Assembly (NCBI RefSeq): GCF_003865135.1
Contig: NZ_BHZC01000001.1
Span: 7,936,001 to 8,000,000 of the forward strand
Direction: 5' to 3'
DNA: 64,000 nt
DNA from: Streptomyces chrestomyceticus JCM 4735
GTDB taxonomy: Bacteria > Actinomycetota > Actinomycetes > Streptomycetales > Streptomycetaceae
Positions 51,349 to 61,777 of this stretch are shown here, piece by piece (within the stretch, counting starts at the first letter, position 1; each line of letters starts with the position of its first letter). Position numbers and translations under genes: made by a program. Under the pieces are notes generated by a model. That model saw only the letters and a list, made by a program, of their open reading frames with translations, was not told where the DNA came from and made no database searches.

Positions 51349-51656
51349 AGGCCGTGACCTGCGCATCTTTCAGCGGAGGTGGTGGTTTTTACTTACTTCT
51401 GTGGGATCCGGCATACCTGGCATTCCTTCCAGTGTTGACTGGCTGCTCCGCTCGCGCAGGTTTTGAGTTGCGACTGTCAGGGATCTCAGGGGACAGGCTA
51501 AGGCGCATCAACAAGGCAATGGCGAAAGCACACGCATTGACCCGTCTCGCTCCCCCCAGAACGCAGAATCGACAGCACGCTCAAGGCGTGCGAGCGTCCT
51601 CTTCGTGAGCTGGTGGCGCTCACCCCCGGCGACAGCTCCGCCGCTTCGCCGATCCC
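51349..51656 (-). other. Probable CRISPR leader and non-coding flank
   Basis: The 308 bases between the array and the next gene are clearly less GC-rich than the rest of the window, with a T-rich patch at 51381-51400. The first about 100 bases are where a type I-E leader and promoter (reading leftwards) would be. No gene is supported; an 84-codon frame at 51354-51608 looks accidental. Confidence 0.5.
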
Positions 51657-52568
51657 TCATGCCACAGTGTCGATCTTGGATGCGCACGCCGCGCGTATCA
51701 CGGTCAACCGCGCGATTGCCTCCCGGTACGCCGGCGCGCCGGGGTTGGCGATCGCCTCCGTCACCAACGCCTCCAACGTTCGGAGCCTCGCGGGCGGGAG
51801 GACGAACGTCCCGTACAGGTGGAAGCCGGTCTCCACCTTGTTGCGGAGGGTGCGGTGGAGGTCGTCCCAGGCGTCCTCGGCGGCGTTTCGGAGCTGGTCG
51901 TGGTCTGCTGCCGCGCCGCGGGACAGGCGGGTCAGGCACCGTTCCAAGTTCTCGGCGCGGCCGTCCAGTTGTGTGGCCAGCTTTCTTACGCGTTCGAATA
52001 CCTTCTTTGACGAGACTACGAGTCCGATCACCACGCTGAGGCACGCCGCGAAGACCGCGGGCGCGTAACGCCCGGGTACGGGCAGCGTGCGTATCAAGCA
52101 CACGGCCCCCACCGTGCCGCAGCACATCGCGGCCACCTGGAGGGCCGCTGCCCACGTGAGACGTCCCCGTAGACGCTCGTAGGCGAATGACGTGGGTTCC
52201 CGTATCCCGCCGCCTATGTGGAAGATCCAGATCATCAGCAAGGCCGAGCCGGCCGTCATGGGGTCGTCCGGCAGGAAGCTGAGTGCTGCTGCCACGACCA
52301 GGCCGACGGCCGTCACGTACGCCGTCATCGGTACGAATGTGATCACTCGGTGCCAGGTCTCCGAGCGAGCGACGAACCACGGCGCCGCGATCCAGTACGA
52401 ACCGAACAGCAGGAGAGCCGAGAGGGCGGCCAGTCCGCGGAACAGCGGTAGGGAGGTGGTGTCGAGGGCTATCGCCGTCAGGGCGAGGACGGTTGCGGTG
52501 CCGGCCGCTCCGGCCAACGGGCGCCAGAGGGCAGGGCGAGCCCCGGGGGTTACGGGCTCAGATGTCAT
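51657..52568 (-). CDS. Multi-helix membrane protein of unknown function
   Basis: A 303-residue protein. Six or so hydrophobic segments occupy residues about 15-190 (LAGAAGTATVLALTAIAL, LALSALLLFGSYWIAAPWFV-like, FVPMTAYVTAVGLVVAAAL, MIWIFHIGGGI, ALQVAAMCCGTVGAVCLI, VFAACLSVVIGLVV). A soluble helical C-terminal part follows (SSKKVFERVRKLATQLDGRAENLERCLTRLSRG ... LVTEAIANPG). It resembles FUSC-less actinobacterial membrane proteins but I cannot name a family. The ATG at 52568 has a GAGGAGACC site. It is divergent from the NRPS gene and marks the likely left border of that cluster. Confidence 0.65.
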   Translation of the reverse strand: MTSEPVTPGARPALWRPLAGAAGTATVLALTAIALDTTSLPLFRGLAALSALLLFGSYWIAAPWFVARSETWHRVITFVPMTAYVTAVGLVVAAALSFLPDDPMTAGSALLMIWIFHIGGGIREPTSFAYERLRGRLTWAAALQVAAMCCGTVGAVCLIRTLPVPGRYAPAVFAACLSVVIGLVVSSKKVFERVRKLATQLDGRAENLERCLTRLSRGAAADHDQLRNAAEDAWDDLHRTLRNKVETGFHLYGTFVLPPARLRTLEALVTEAIANPGAPAYREAIARLTVIRAACASKIDTVA

Positions 52569-52723
52569 GGAGGTCTCCTCGCGTCGGCAGGTGCTGGATC
52601 GCTTGGTGCCTGTCACCGAGGAAACCACCTGCCACTGACAATCCGAGCCCACCGTCCGAGCCCGGCCCGGCATCCAGATTCTCGCCAGCCGGTGCTGCCA
52701 CGCTGGGCGTTCTCCGTACATCG

Positions 52724-52740
52724 GTGCCGGGACCCGGCAC
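52724..52740. promoter_or_regulatory. 17-bp perfect palindrome upstream of the NRPS gene
   Basis: GTGCCGGGACCCGGCAC has 8-bp arms around a single A and ends 24 bases before the NRPS ATG. It is followed by AGGAGG (52749-52754 region) as ribosome site. It may be an operator or a 5'-leader hairpin for the whole cluster. Confidence 0.45.
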
Positions 52741-52764
52741 GAAGGGCGCAGGAGGGGCAGCGGT

Positions 52765-55700
52765 ATGAATGCCGGCGAGTACGTGGACGGGCTCACCGCA
52801 CTGGGTGTCACGCTCTACGAGGAGGACGGCAAGCTGCGGTACCGGGCCCCGAAGGGAATCCTCACCGAGGAGCGGCTGCGGGAGCTGAAGGACCGCAAGG
52901 ACGCCGTACTGGCGTATCTGCGGGCCCGGGAGTTCGGGCCGGGGCTGGTGGTGGACACGGCGGCCCGGTATGAGCCGTTTCCGCTGACCGATGTCCAGTC
53001 GGCGTACCTGCTCGGGCGCAGCGAGGCGTTCGACTATGGGGGCGTGGCCTGTCACGGGTATCTGGAACTGGCGTTGCCGGACGGGGATGAGGGGCGGCTG
53101 GAGGATGCTTGGAACCTCCTGGTCCGGCGGCACGACATGTTGCGGGCGGTGGTTTCGGCCGACGGGTACCAGCGGGTGCTGGCCGAGGTGCCGCGCTATG
53201 CGATACGTCGTACGGATACGCGGCAGGCGGACGGGGAGCGGGCGCGGCTGGTCGTTGACGAGATCCGTAGGGAGATGTCCCATCAGGTGCGGGCGACCGA
53301 TCAGTGGCCGCTGTTCGAGCTGCGTACCACCCGTACCGCCGACGGACTGCTTCTGCACGTCGCGGTCGATCTGCTGATTTGCGACTACGGCAGTATTCGG
53401 ATGTTGCTCGGTGAGTTGCGGGAGTTGTGGGTCGGGTCCGGTTCCATGAGCGCGGATTTCGACGGGGTTGGCGGAGAGGCGCCGACGTTTCGGGATTATG
53501 TGCTGGCCGCGCGGGCCGCGCGTGAGGGCACCCGTTATCAGCGGGATCGTGATTACTGGTGGAGTCGGATCGATGAGTTGCCGTCGGCGCCCGAACTGCC
53601 CCTGCGTACCGACTCCCTGGAGGCGCCGCCCAGGTTCCGGCGGCACGGTACCCGGCTGACGGCCGAGCAGTGGCGGGCCCTGGACCGGCGTGCGGCCCAT
53701 GCGGGCGTGACGGCCTCCGTGGTGCTGCTTCAGGCGTTCGCGGAGACTGTGGGGCGGTGGAGTCGTAAGCCGCGCTTCTCGCTGAGTCTGACGCTGCAGA
53801 ACCGGCTGCCGCTGCACCCGGGGATCGACCGGGTGATCGGTGACTTCAGCTCCACCAGCCTGCTCGCGGTGGACCTCACCGAGGGTGACACGCTGCTGGA
53901 CCGGGTGCGCGCGTCCCAGGCGCGGCTCTGGGACGACATGGATCACAAGCTGTGTTCCGGGGTCGAGGTACTGCGGGAACTGGCTCGGCGCCGGGGGCGG
54001 GCCGAAGCCATGATGCCGGTGACCTTCACCAGTACGGTCAGTGGGGCCCGTAGCGCGGCTGCGGCAGCGCCAGCGACAGCCGCCGGGGCCGGTGCTTCCG
54101 AACCGGCCGCGCTGCTGCCCGGTGCGGAACTGGTGCACGGGATCACCCAGACCCCCCAGGTGTGGATCGACTGCCAGATCATGGAGGACACGGGCGGCCT
54201 CCTGGTGCACTGGGACGTTCGGGAGGGGCTGTTCCCGGACGGGGTGGTCGAGGACATGTTCGGCGCCTTTGCCGGACTGGTCGCCGGGCTGGCCGACGGG
54301 GACGGTGACTGGCAGCGGACCGCCCCGGTGGAGCTGCCCGCCCACCAGCGCGAGCGGCTGGCGCGGATCAACGCCACCGAGGCGCCCCGCTCCGCCGACC
54401 CGCTGCACGCCGAAGTCATGGCCCAGGCGCGGCGCGCTCCGGGCCGCCCGGCCGTCGTCACGCCCGGACGCACCCTGGACTACGCGGAACTGGCCGCCCG
54501 GGCCCGAGCCGTCGCGGCGGCGCTGACCGCCTCCGGCAGCGTTCGCGGGGAACGGGTGGCGGTCGTCATGGACAAGGGCTGGGAGCAGGTCGTCGCCGTC
54601 CTCGGCGTGCTCCTCGCCCAGGGTGCCTACCTGCCCGTCGACACCACCCAGCCGCCGCTGCGCCGCGACACCCTGCTGGCCGACGCCGGGGTGCGGCGGG
54701 TGCTCACCCAATCCTGGCTGGAGCCTGGTCTCGGTCTGCCGGCGGGCATGACGGCCCTCGTGGTGGACGTGATGGAGCCGGGCGCCTCGGAAGACGCACC
54801 GGCGGACGCCGAGGTGGCGGCGGATCCGGACGACCTCGCTTACGTGATCTACACCTCCGGCTCCACCGGCACCCCGAAGGGCGTGATGATCAGCCACGGT
54901 GCCGCGCGCAACACCGTGGACGACATCAACTCCCGCTTCGGCGTGGACGCGGACGACCGGGTGCTGGGCCTGGCGCAGTTGGGCTTCGACCTGTCGGTGT
55001 ACGACATCTTCGGCCCCCTGGCGGTGGGCGGCGCCCTCGTGCTGCCCGATGCCGCGCGCCGTGGTGATCCCGTGCACTGGGCGGAGTTGGTGCGCGAGCA
55101 CGGGGTCAGTGTGTGGAACTCCGTGCCTGCGCAACTGGTGATGTTCCATGAGTACCTGCGTGCCGAGCCCGCCGCTGATACGGGCCGGCTGCGGCTCGCG
55201 ATGCTGTCCGGCGACTGGATCCCGGTGACGCTGCCGGACGCCGTACGGGCCCGGGTGCCGGGGCTGAGGGTGGTCAGCCTGGGTGGGGCGACCGAGGCTG
55301 CGATCTGGTCCATCCATCATCCGGTGGGTGCGGTTGATCCCAGCTTGGGCAGCATTCCGTACGGGCGGCCGTTGGCCAACCAGACCTTCCGGGTGCTGGA
55401 TCCGCTGATGCGGGACTGTCCGGAGCACGTCACGGGCGAGCTGTACATCGGGGGAGCGGGGCTGGCGCTGGGTTACCTCGGCGACGAGCAGCGCACCGCC
55501 GAGCGGTTCGTCAAGCATCCGCACGACGGGGAACGGCTGTACCGCACCGGTGACATGGGCCGCCGCCTGGCCGACGGTGAGATCGAGTTCCTGGGCCGGG
55601 TGGACGGCCAGGTGAAGCTGAACGGGCACCGCGTCGAACTGGCCGAGGTGGAGGCGGCGCTCCAGGGGCATCCCGCCGTGCACCTGGCCGCGGCCGTTGT

Positions 55701-58325
55701 TCATGACGAGGGCGGCAGCCGTCGGCTGGTGGCCTTTACGGAGACCGCCCGTACGGAACCGGGTCCGTTGCCTGACGGCTGGCCGGACAAGGTGAGCGAA
55801 CAGGCCGCGCGCGTCGCGGAGGGCGTCCGGGACGCTGACGTACGGGCGATGTGCGCCGCCTTGGACGAGTCCGCGCTGCTGTCCATGGCCCGGCTGCTGC
55901 GCGCCCGTGGGCTGTTCGGCGCTCCGGACGACGGGCACTCCACGGACGAGATCGTGGCTGCTTCCGGTGCCTCCCCGGCCCACCACTACCTCGTACGGCG
56001 TTGGCTCGCCGCGTTGGCCGCCGACGGGCGCCTGACGCACGACCCGTCGGGGGACCGTTGGCACGGGTTGGCACCGGCCGACGAGGAGCGCGTCCGGGCC
56101 GTACATGAGCGCATCGACGCGCTGGAGCCGCTGACCGGCTGGGGCGCCGCCCTCGTCCGCTTCCATCGGGACTGCGAGCGGCGGCTGGGTGAGCTGCTCA
56201 GCGGAGAACTGCCGCTGCGCGAACTGCTCTTTCCGGAGGGCGGTCTGGAGACGGCGGCGGCTGCTTACCGGGACAATCTGATCAGCCGGTACAACAACGC
56301 AGCCGCTGTCGCCGCGGTCCGCGCGGTCGTGGCCGGGCACGACGGCCCGGGGCCCGTACGCGTACTGGAGATCGGGGCCGGGGTCGGCGGGACCAGTGCC
56401 GAGCTGATCCCCGCCTTGGCGGACCTGCCCGTCGACTACCACTTCACGGACGTGTCGCACTTCTTCCTCAACGCGGCGCAGGAAGCCTTCGCCGCGTATC
56501 CGTGGGTGCGTTACGGGCTGTTCGACCTCAACGCGGATCCGTACGCCCAGGGGCTCCGGCCGAACTGCGCGGACATTGTCGTCGCCGCGAACGTGCTGCA
56601 CAACGCCGTCCACGCGGGGAGATGTTCGACCGGCTGCGCGAGCTGGTGGCGCCGGGCGGCTGGCTGGTGTTCATCGACGCGACCCGGGACACCTGCCGCG
56701 GCATGACGTCCATGGAGTTCAACGACGGGCTGACCGGTTTCACCGACGAACGCGCCCGTACAGGTGCCACCTTCTTCACCCGTGAGCAGTGGCTGGACCT
56801 GCTGGACGCGGCCGGCGCCACCGATGTGCTGTGCCTGCCGGCGCCGGACAGCGCGCTGGCCGAGATCGGCCAGCAGGTCCTCGCGGCCCGCTTCAAGGCC
56901 GACCGCGCCGCCGTCACCCCGGCCGAACTGCACGCCCGGCTCGCCGAACGCCTGCCCGCCTACATGATCCCGTCGGACCTCCAGGTGGTCGACGCGATCC
57001 CGCTGACGGGCAACGGCAAGGTGGACCGCAACCGGCTGGCCGCCCTGGCCGGACCGGCCGCGCCCGGCGCCGCCGCCGACGGCGGGGCGGCACCGCGGGA
57101 CGAGCTGGAGCGTGCCCTGGCCGGGCTGTGGGCCGAGGTGCTGCATGTGCCCTCCGTCGGCCGGGACGCCGACTTCTTCGCCCTGGGCGGCGACTCGCTG
57201 CTGGTGGCCCAGCTCGTCGGCCGGATGCGCCGGGAGCTGCCGCAGGCGGCTGCGGTGACCTGGGACGATCTGCTGCGGATGGTGTTGAACCGGCCCAGCG
57301 TGGCGGCGCTCGCCGACCGGCTGCGCGCCACCCGGGCCCCCGGAGGCGCCGAGGACTCGCCCCTGGTGGAACTCGCCCCGCGGCCCGCGGACGCGGCCGA
57401 CGCGCCGGTGGTCGTCCTGGTCCACGACGGCACCGGGACGGTGGCGCCGTACCGCGCCCTGGTTCAGGAACTGGCCGGGCGGCTGCCGGTGGCGGGGCTC
57501 GTCGTGGACGACCTGGACTCTTATCTGGCTGCCGAGCCCGGCACGCTGGTCGGCGACCTGGCCGACCGATACGCGCGAGTGCTGCTGGAGGAGGGGTACG
57601 CCAAGGTTCATCTCGTCGGCTACTGCATGGGGGGTCTGCTGGTCACCGAGCTGGCCGACCGGCTCGCCGGGGCGGGCACCGAGGTGACCGACGTGACGAT
57701 CATCAGCAGTTACCGGGTGCCCTACCTGGTGGAGGACGACCTGCTGGCCGAGTACGTCTTCGCCCGCATGATGCGCGCCGACACCGTACGGCTCGGCTAC
57801 CCGGAGGACGAGACGACGACCCGCGCCCTCGTCGAGGCGGTCACCGCCGAGCACGGTGGGCGGGTGCCGCACGGCAGCCTGACGGGACACTCCGGCGACG
57901 GGCTGGGGCCGGACGCGGCGGCGGCTCTCAGCGCCCTGCGGACGCTGGCCGAGCAGCCGCAGCAAGAACGGCTGCGGGCCATCGGGTCGCACATGTCCCA
58001 GGACGAGGCGGAGTTCAGCTCACTGGAACGGCTCACCCGCCTCTACCGCACCGTCCGGCACAGCCTGGTGACGGTGGCCCTGCACGAGGCGACGCCGTAC
58101 AAGGGGCGCGCCACGCTGGTACGGCAGGTCGGTGAGGCCGAGGTCTTCCCCGGCATGCACCGGGACATGGGCGACTACTGGCAGCAGGTGTGCACCGGTG
58201 ACCTGCGGATCGTGGACGTGCCGGGGGACCACTTCACGTGTGTGCGTCCGCCGCATGCTCAGGCGGTGGCGGCCTTGCTCGGTGGAGAGTCGCAGCCGGC
58301 CCGGAGTGAGCGGGGCCTGGGCTGA
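52765..58325 (+). CDS. PchF-like NRPS: docking-Cy-A(Cys)-MT-T-TE, one apparent -1 frameshift
   Basis: With one base restored in the G4 run 56616-56619 (residue about 1285, inside the MT domain) the product is 1853 residues, close to PchF. Order: TubC-type docking helix pair (1-55); heterocyclisation domain with DLLICD (Asp202, Asp207) in place of HHxxxDG; adenylation domain with YTSGSTGTPKG (about 696) and by-eye code D-L-Y-N-M-S-L-I-W, the known cysteine code; a methyltransferase-like insert between A8 and A9 with VLEIGAGVGGTS (about 1200); carrier domain GGDSLL with Ser1478; thioesterase with GYCMGG, Cys1621 instead of Ser. It should cyclise cysteine to a thiazoline, possibly methylate it, and release the chain. 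Confidence 0.88.
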
Positions 58326-59443
58326 TGGCGGCGCCGTTGGTCGGCATTCTCGGTGCGTACGGCGCGGTGGGGTCGGTCGCGGCCCGTCGGCTGGCCGCCG
58401 AGGGCCGCTGCCGGCTTCGACTGGGCGGCCGTGCCCTGGAGCCCGCCCGGCGGCTCGCGGCCGAGCTGGGGCCGTCGGCGGAGGCGCAGGCGGTGGATGC
58501 CCGGGACGGGCAGAGCCTGGCGGCGTTCGCCGAGGGGTGTCGGGTGGTGCTCAACTGTGCAGGCCCGGCCTACTTGCTGCTGGACCGGGTCCGGCAGGCG
58601 GCGTTCACCGCCGGTGCCGACTACGTGGACGTGATGGACGACGGCACGGCCTCCGCGCCGGGCGGGCCCCGTACCGCCGTGCTGTCGGCGGGCCTCGTAC
58701 CCGGTCTGTCCGGGCTGCTGCCCGGCCTGCTCGCCGCGACGATGGCCCGCCCGCTGCGGTTCACCGGCGGCTACGCCGGGCTGGGCGCCCTCACCCACAC
58801 GGGCGCCGTCGACTACCTGCTGAGTCTGGACCGTGGGTTCGGTGTCCCGATGGGGCTTTGGCGTGGCCGTACGGTACCCGGGGCGTTGCGTACCGACGAG
58901 GGTGTCCGGGTGCCGGGCCTGCCCCGGCCGGTTACGGCGGTTCCTTTCCTCACTGCCGAGGTGGTGGAGCGTGCTGAGGCGCTTGGGCTCGAGGAGGCGC
59001 GCTGGTACAACGCCTTCGACGGCAGCTTCTTGTACGACGCGCTGAACCGCGTGCGGATCGGCGACGGCCCGGGCCTCGACGCCCGCGCGGCCGAACTGGT
59101 GCGGGCGGGCGCTCTGGACGCGGCCGGGCGGACGCCGTACCACGCCCTGTGGGGCAGCCTGGACGGCGTCGGGCACGAGGGTGCCGAGGTGCGCCGGACC
59201 GTACTGGTCCGAGGAGCGGACGGAGCCGAACTGACCGGTGAGGTCGGCGCGTTCGCGGTGTCCGAGGTGGGTGACGGGAGGGTGCCCGCCGGGGTGCACC
59301 GGGCGGCCGAGGTGCTCTCGCCCCGGCGTGTGGTGGACCGGCTGCGCGCGGTCGTCGGCGGTCTCGTGGTGGCCGAGCGGGACGCGGACGCGGCATCCGG
59401 TGCGGACCTGGTGGACGAGGCGGAGGAAGAGGGCGCTCTGTGA
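58325..59443 (+). CDS. Saccharopine-dehydrogenase-like NAD(P)-binding reductase
   Basis: A 372-residue protein. Rossmann motif ILGAYGAVGSVAARRLA starts at residue 8. CRVVLNCAGPAYLL, GADYVDVMDDG and VLSAGLVPGLSGLLPGLLA match the saccharopine dehydrogenase NADP-binding family. The C-terminal half is its substrate part. The ATG shares TGATG with the NRPS stop, so the two are coupled. In pyochelin-type pathways a thiazolinyl imide reductase (PchG/Irp3) acts at this point, but that enzyme belongs to another family. A thiazoline-reducing role here is inference. Confidence 0.75.
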   Translation: MAAPLVGILGAYGAVGSVAARRLAAEGRCRLRLGGRALEPARRLAAELGPSAEAQAVDARDGQSLAAFAEGCRVVLNCAGPAYLLLDRVRQAAFTAGADYVDVMDDGTASAPGGPRTAVLSAGLVPGLSGLLPGLLAATMARPLRFTGGYAGLGALTHTGAVDYLLSLDRGFGVPMGLWRGRTVPGALRTDEGVRVPGLPRPVTAVPFLTAEVVERAEALGLEEARWYNAFDGSFLYDALNRVRIGDGPGLDARAAELVRAGALDAAGRTPYHALWGSLDGVGHEGAEVRRTVLVRGADGAELTGEVGAFAVSEVGDGRVPAGVHRAAEVLSPRRVVDRLRAVVGGLVVAERDADAASGADLVDEAEEEGAL

Positions 59444-59550
59444 CGCGGCGGGCGCCGTGCGGCGGCTCCAGATTCCGTCCAGTCGGCCCTGCCATCATCC
59501 GGTGAGCCCGGGCGGCCCGGCCGCCGCGCACTGCCCCGAGAGGATTCGCC

Positions 59551-59943
59551 ATGTCCGCCGTAGACCTCTTCTCCTCGATGTTCCGGCTGCGTCACGACGG
59601 CACCGTCCACGCCGAGGAGTTCACCATGCGGCCCGACCTGGACGGCTGGACGGCGGTGACCATGCGCGCCGAGACGACGGCGGACCTGAAGTCGGCGGCC
59701 AACTGGATGCGGCACCCGGACGGCGACGAGGTGATGTGCGTCCTGTCGGGCGCGATGCGGATCTACTACCGCACGGGCGGCCCCGAGGACACCGACGGCG
59801 AACTGCGGGTCCGCGTCGGTGCGGGGGAGGCGTTCGTCGTGCCGTCGGACGCCTGGCACCGGGTGGAACTGGAGGCGCCCACCGAGATGCTGGTGGTGCT
59901 GCGGGCCGAGGGGACGTTGATCGAACAGCGGCACGGCCACTGA
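59551..59943 (+). CDS. Small cupin-domain protein
   Basis: A 130-residue single-domain cupin. Motif 1 region is NWMRHPDGDEVMCVLSGAMRIYY (His55 and Glu60 as metal-ligand candidates). Motif 2 is VRVGAGEAFVVPSDAWHRVEL (His112). An AGAGG site precedes the ATG at 59551. Cupins act as metal-dependent dioxygenases, isomerases or sensors. Its position inside the metallophore-type operon suggests a tailoring or regulatory role; nothing more can be read from sequence. Confidence 0.82.
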   Translation: MSAVDLFSSMFRLRHDGTVHAEEFTMRPDLDGWTAVTMRAETTADLKSAANWMRHPDGDEVMCVLSGAMRIYYRTGGPEDTDGELRVRVGAGEAFVVPSDAWHRVELEAPTEMLVVLRAEGTLIEQRHGH

Positions 59944-60082
59944 GCGGAAGGCGTCGGCCCGCCGCGGAAGACGGCGGCCAGATTTCGTGCAGAGGAGCCT
60001 GCCACGCTCTTTTCCGGCGGGGGATCACGGTGCGGCCGGCCCCTCGTCCTCGCTTCCGGTGTCGTCACAGGAATGGGATCTC

Positions 60083-61702
60083 ATGCGTTTCCTACTTTTG
60101 AGCGGGCTCGGCCCCGGAGAACTCGGCCCGACGCATTTCAACTCCCCGTACATGGCCGGAACGCTCTTCGGGGACAACCCGAGCGAACTCGGCCGGGAGA
60201 TGCTGCGCCGCGCCGGACACGAGGAACTGCGGCTCGACCGGCTGAGTTTCGCGTCGGCGGGTCGCCCTTACGCCCTGCTGCGCCCGCGTGCGGCGGCGGG
60301 GCCGCACCTGACCACGGTCACGCTGCACTCGATCCTGGAGACCGGCGACTACGATTTCGCCCGGGTGGACCTGGCCGATGTGTGGACCGGTGCGGCGCAG
60401 GTGCCGTCCGGGGACTTCGATCTGGTGCTGCTGTCGACGACGTACATCTGGAACGAGCCGATCCTCCGGCAGGCGGTCGCCTGGATACGGGAGAACCTGC
60501 CCGGCACTGGCATCGTGGCCGGCGGGCAGTTCACCAACCTCAAGTTCATGATGGCCCTGCGCGACCACCCGGAGATCGTCGCGGTCGTGCGCGGCGACGG
60601 GGAGGTCTCGCTGCCCATGACGCTGGACACCCTCGCCGCCGGCAAGAGCCTGGAGTCGGTGCCCAACGTCGTCTGGCGCGACGGGGGCCGGGTCCGGATC
60701 AATCCGGTGGAGTACGTGGACCTCGACGGGTTCCCCTCGCCCAGTGTCTCCGGGCGGGCCGCGGTGGTGCCGTACGAGTCGATGCGGGGCTGTCCCTTCG
60801 ACTGCAAGTTCTGTTCCTTTCCCGCGGCTTCGCCGAAATGGCGCTACAAGTCGGCGGAGAAGATCCGGGACGACTGGGCCGGGTACGCCGCGGACAACGG
60901 CACCGAGATGATGTACGCGATGGACTCCACGTTCACCATTCCGCCGGTCCGTTTCCGTAAGCTGCTGGAGATCCTGCCGGGTTCCGGCATACCGGTCTGG
61001 GAGGGGTTCAGCCGGGCCAACACGCTGAACTCCGAGGCGGTGGTGGCGGGACTGGAAGCGGCGCACTGTTTCCAGATCCATGTGGGCTTCGAGTCCATGA
61101 ACGACCAGACGCTGAAGAACATGAGCAAGCGGGTGTCGGTGAAGCAGAATCTCACGGCCCACGAGCTGCTCAGCCGCAGTGAGATCAACACCTACGGCCT
61201 GTTCATCGTCGGATATCCGGGGGAGAGCCCCGAGACGTTCCAGGACACCCAGGATTTCCTGATGGAGGAGTACATCGGGCACTTCTCCATGGCGCGTTTC
61301 ACCATCACGGACGAGAACATGCCGATGTGGCAGGACCGGGAGAAGTTCCGGATCGAGGCGGAGGACCCCAACGACCCCGGGTCGCCGTGGTCGCACATCG
61401 GGATGGACAGCGACCGGGCGGGCCAGTTGCTGACCGAGACCCTGGACAAGGTGCGGCGGACCAACGACCGCGCGGTGCTGAAGTTCTGGCAGCACAACTA
61501 CCAGCACTGGCTGCTGCCGCAGCACGACCGCAAGACCAATCTCGCGGTCGAGAAGAGCCTGGAGCTGCTGGCCATGACGCCGCGTGACTTCACCGATCCG
61601 GACGAGGGGGCGCACGCCATGCGGACCCAGTTGGACCACCTGCGTGCGGTCGGGATCGAGCCGGCTCCCGAGGGCCGGGAGCTGTGCCTCGATCCGTTGT
61701 GA
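60083..61702 (+). CDS. B12-type radical SAM protein, likely class B C-methyltransferase
   Basis: A 539-residue protein. The N-terminal about 200 residues have the alternating pattern of a cobalamin-binding Rossmann domain (FDLVLLSTTYIWNEPILRQAVAWIREN, GTGIVAGGQFTNLKFM). Radical SAM motif RGCPFDCKFCSF carries Cys237, Cys241 and Cys244 for the 4Fe-4S cluster. IHVGFESMNDQTLKNMSKRV and GLFIVGYPGES are conserved barrel strands. A radical SAM methylase of this class is known to C-methylate thiazoline in watasemycin biosynthesis, which makes a similar role plausible here. The ATG has an AGGA site 10 bases upstream. Confidence 0.85.
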   Translation: MRFLLLSGLGPGELGPTHFNSPYMAGTLFGDNPSELGREMLRRAGHEELRLDRLSFASAGRPYALLRPRAAAGPHLTTVTLHSILETGDYDFARVDLADVWTGAAQVPSGDFDLVLLSTTYIWNEPILRQAVAWIRENLPGTGIVAGGQFTNLKFMMALRDHPEIVAVVRGDGEVSLPMTLDTLAAGKSLESVPNVVWRDGGRVRINPVEYVDLDGFPSPSVSGRAAVVPYESMRGCPFDCKFCSFPAASPKWRYKSAEKIRDDWAGYAADNGTEMMYAMDSTFTIPPVRFRKLLEILPGSGIPVWEGFSRANTLNSEAVVAGLEAAHCFQIHVGFESMNDQTLKNMSKRVSVKQNLTAHELLSRSEINTYGLFIVGYPGESPETFQDTQDFLMEEYIGHFSMARFTITDENMPMWQDREKFRIEAEDPNDPGSPWSHIGMDSDRAGQLLTETLDKVRRTNDRAVLKFWQHNYQHWLLPQHDRKTNLAVEKSLELLAMTPRDFTDPDEGAHAMRTQLDHLRAVGIEPAPEGRELCLDPL

Positions 61703-61777
61703 CGGGCGCTCTCGGGCCCGGTCCCCGGCGGCGGCCGGGCGCCGGGGCCGAGGTGCCGCCGGTGGCCCCGGGGCGGG

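Noticed and set aside
51354..51608. 84-codon frame next to the CRISPR array
   Set aside because: No ribosome site, no similarity, and low coding character; it falls on the presumed leader.
52558..56613. 1351-codon open frame on the minus strand
   Set aside because: Antisense shadow of the NRPS gene, with His/Arg/Pro/Gln-rich translation and no domain.
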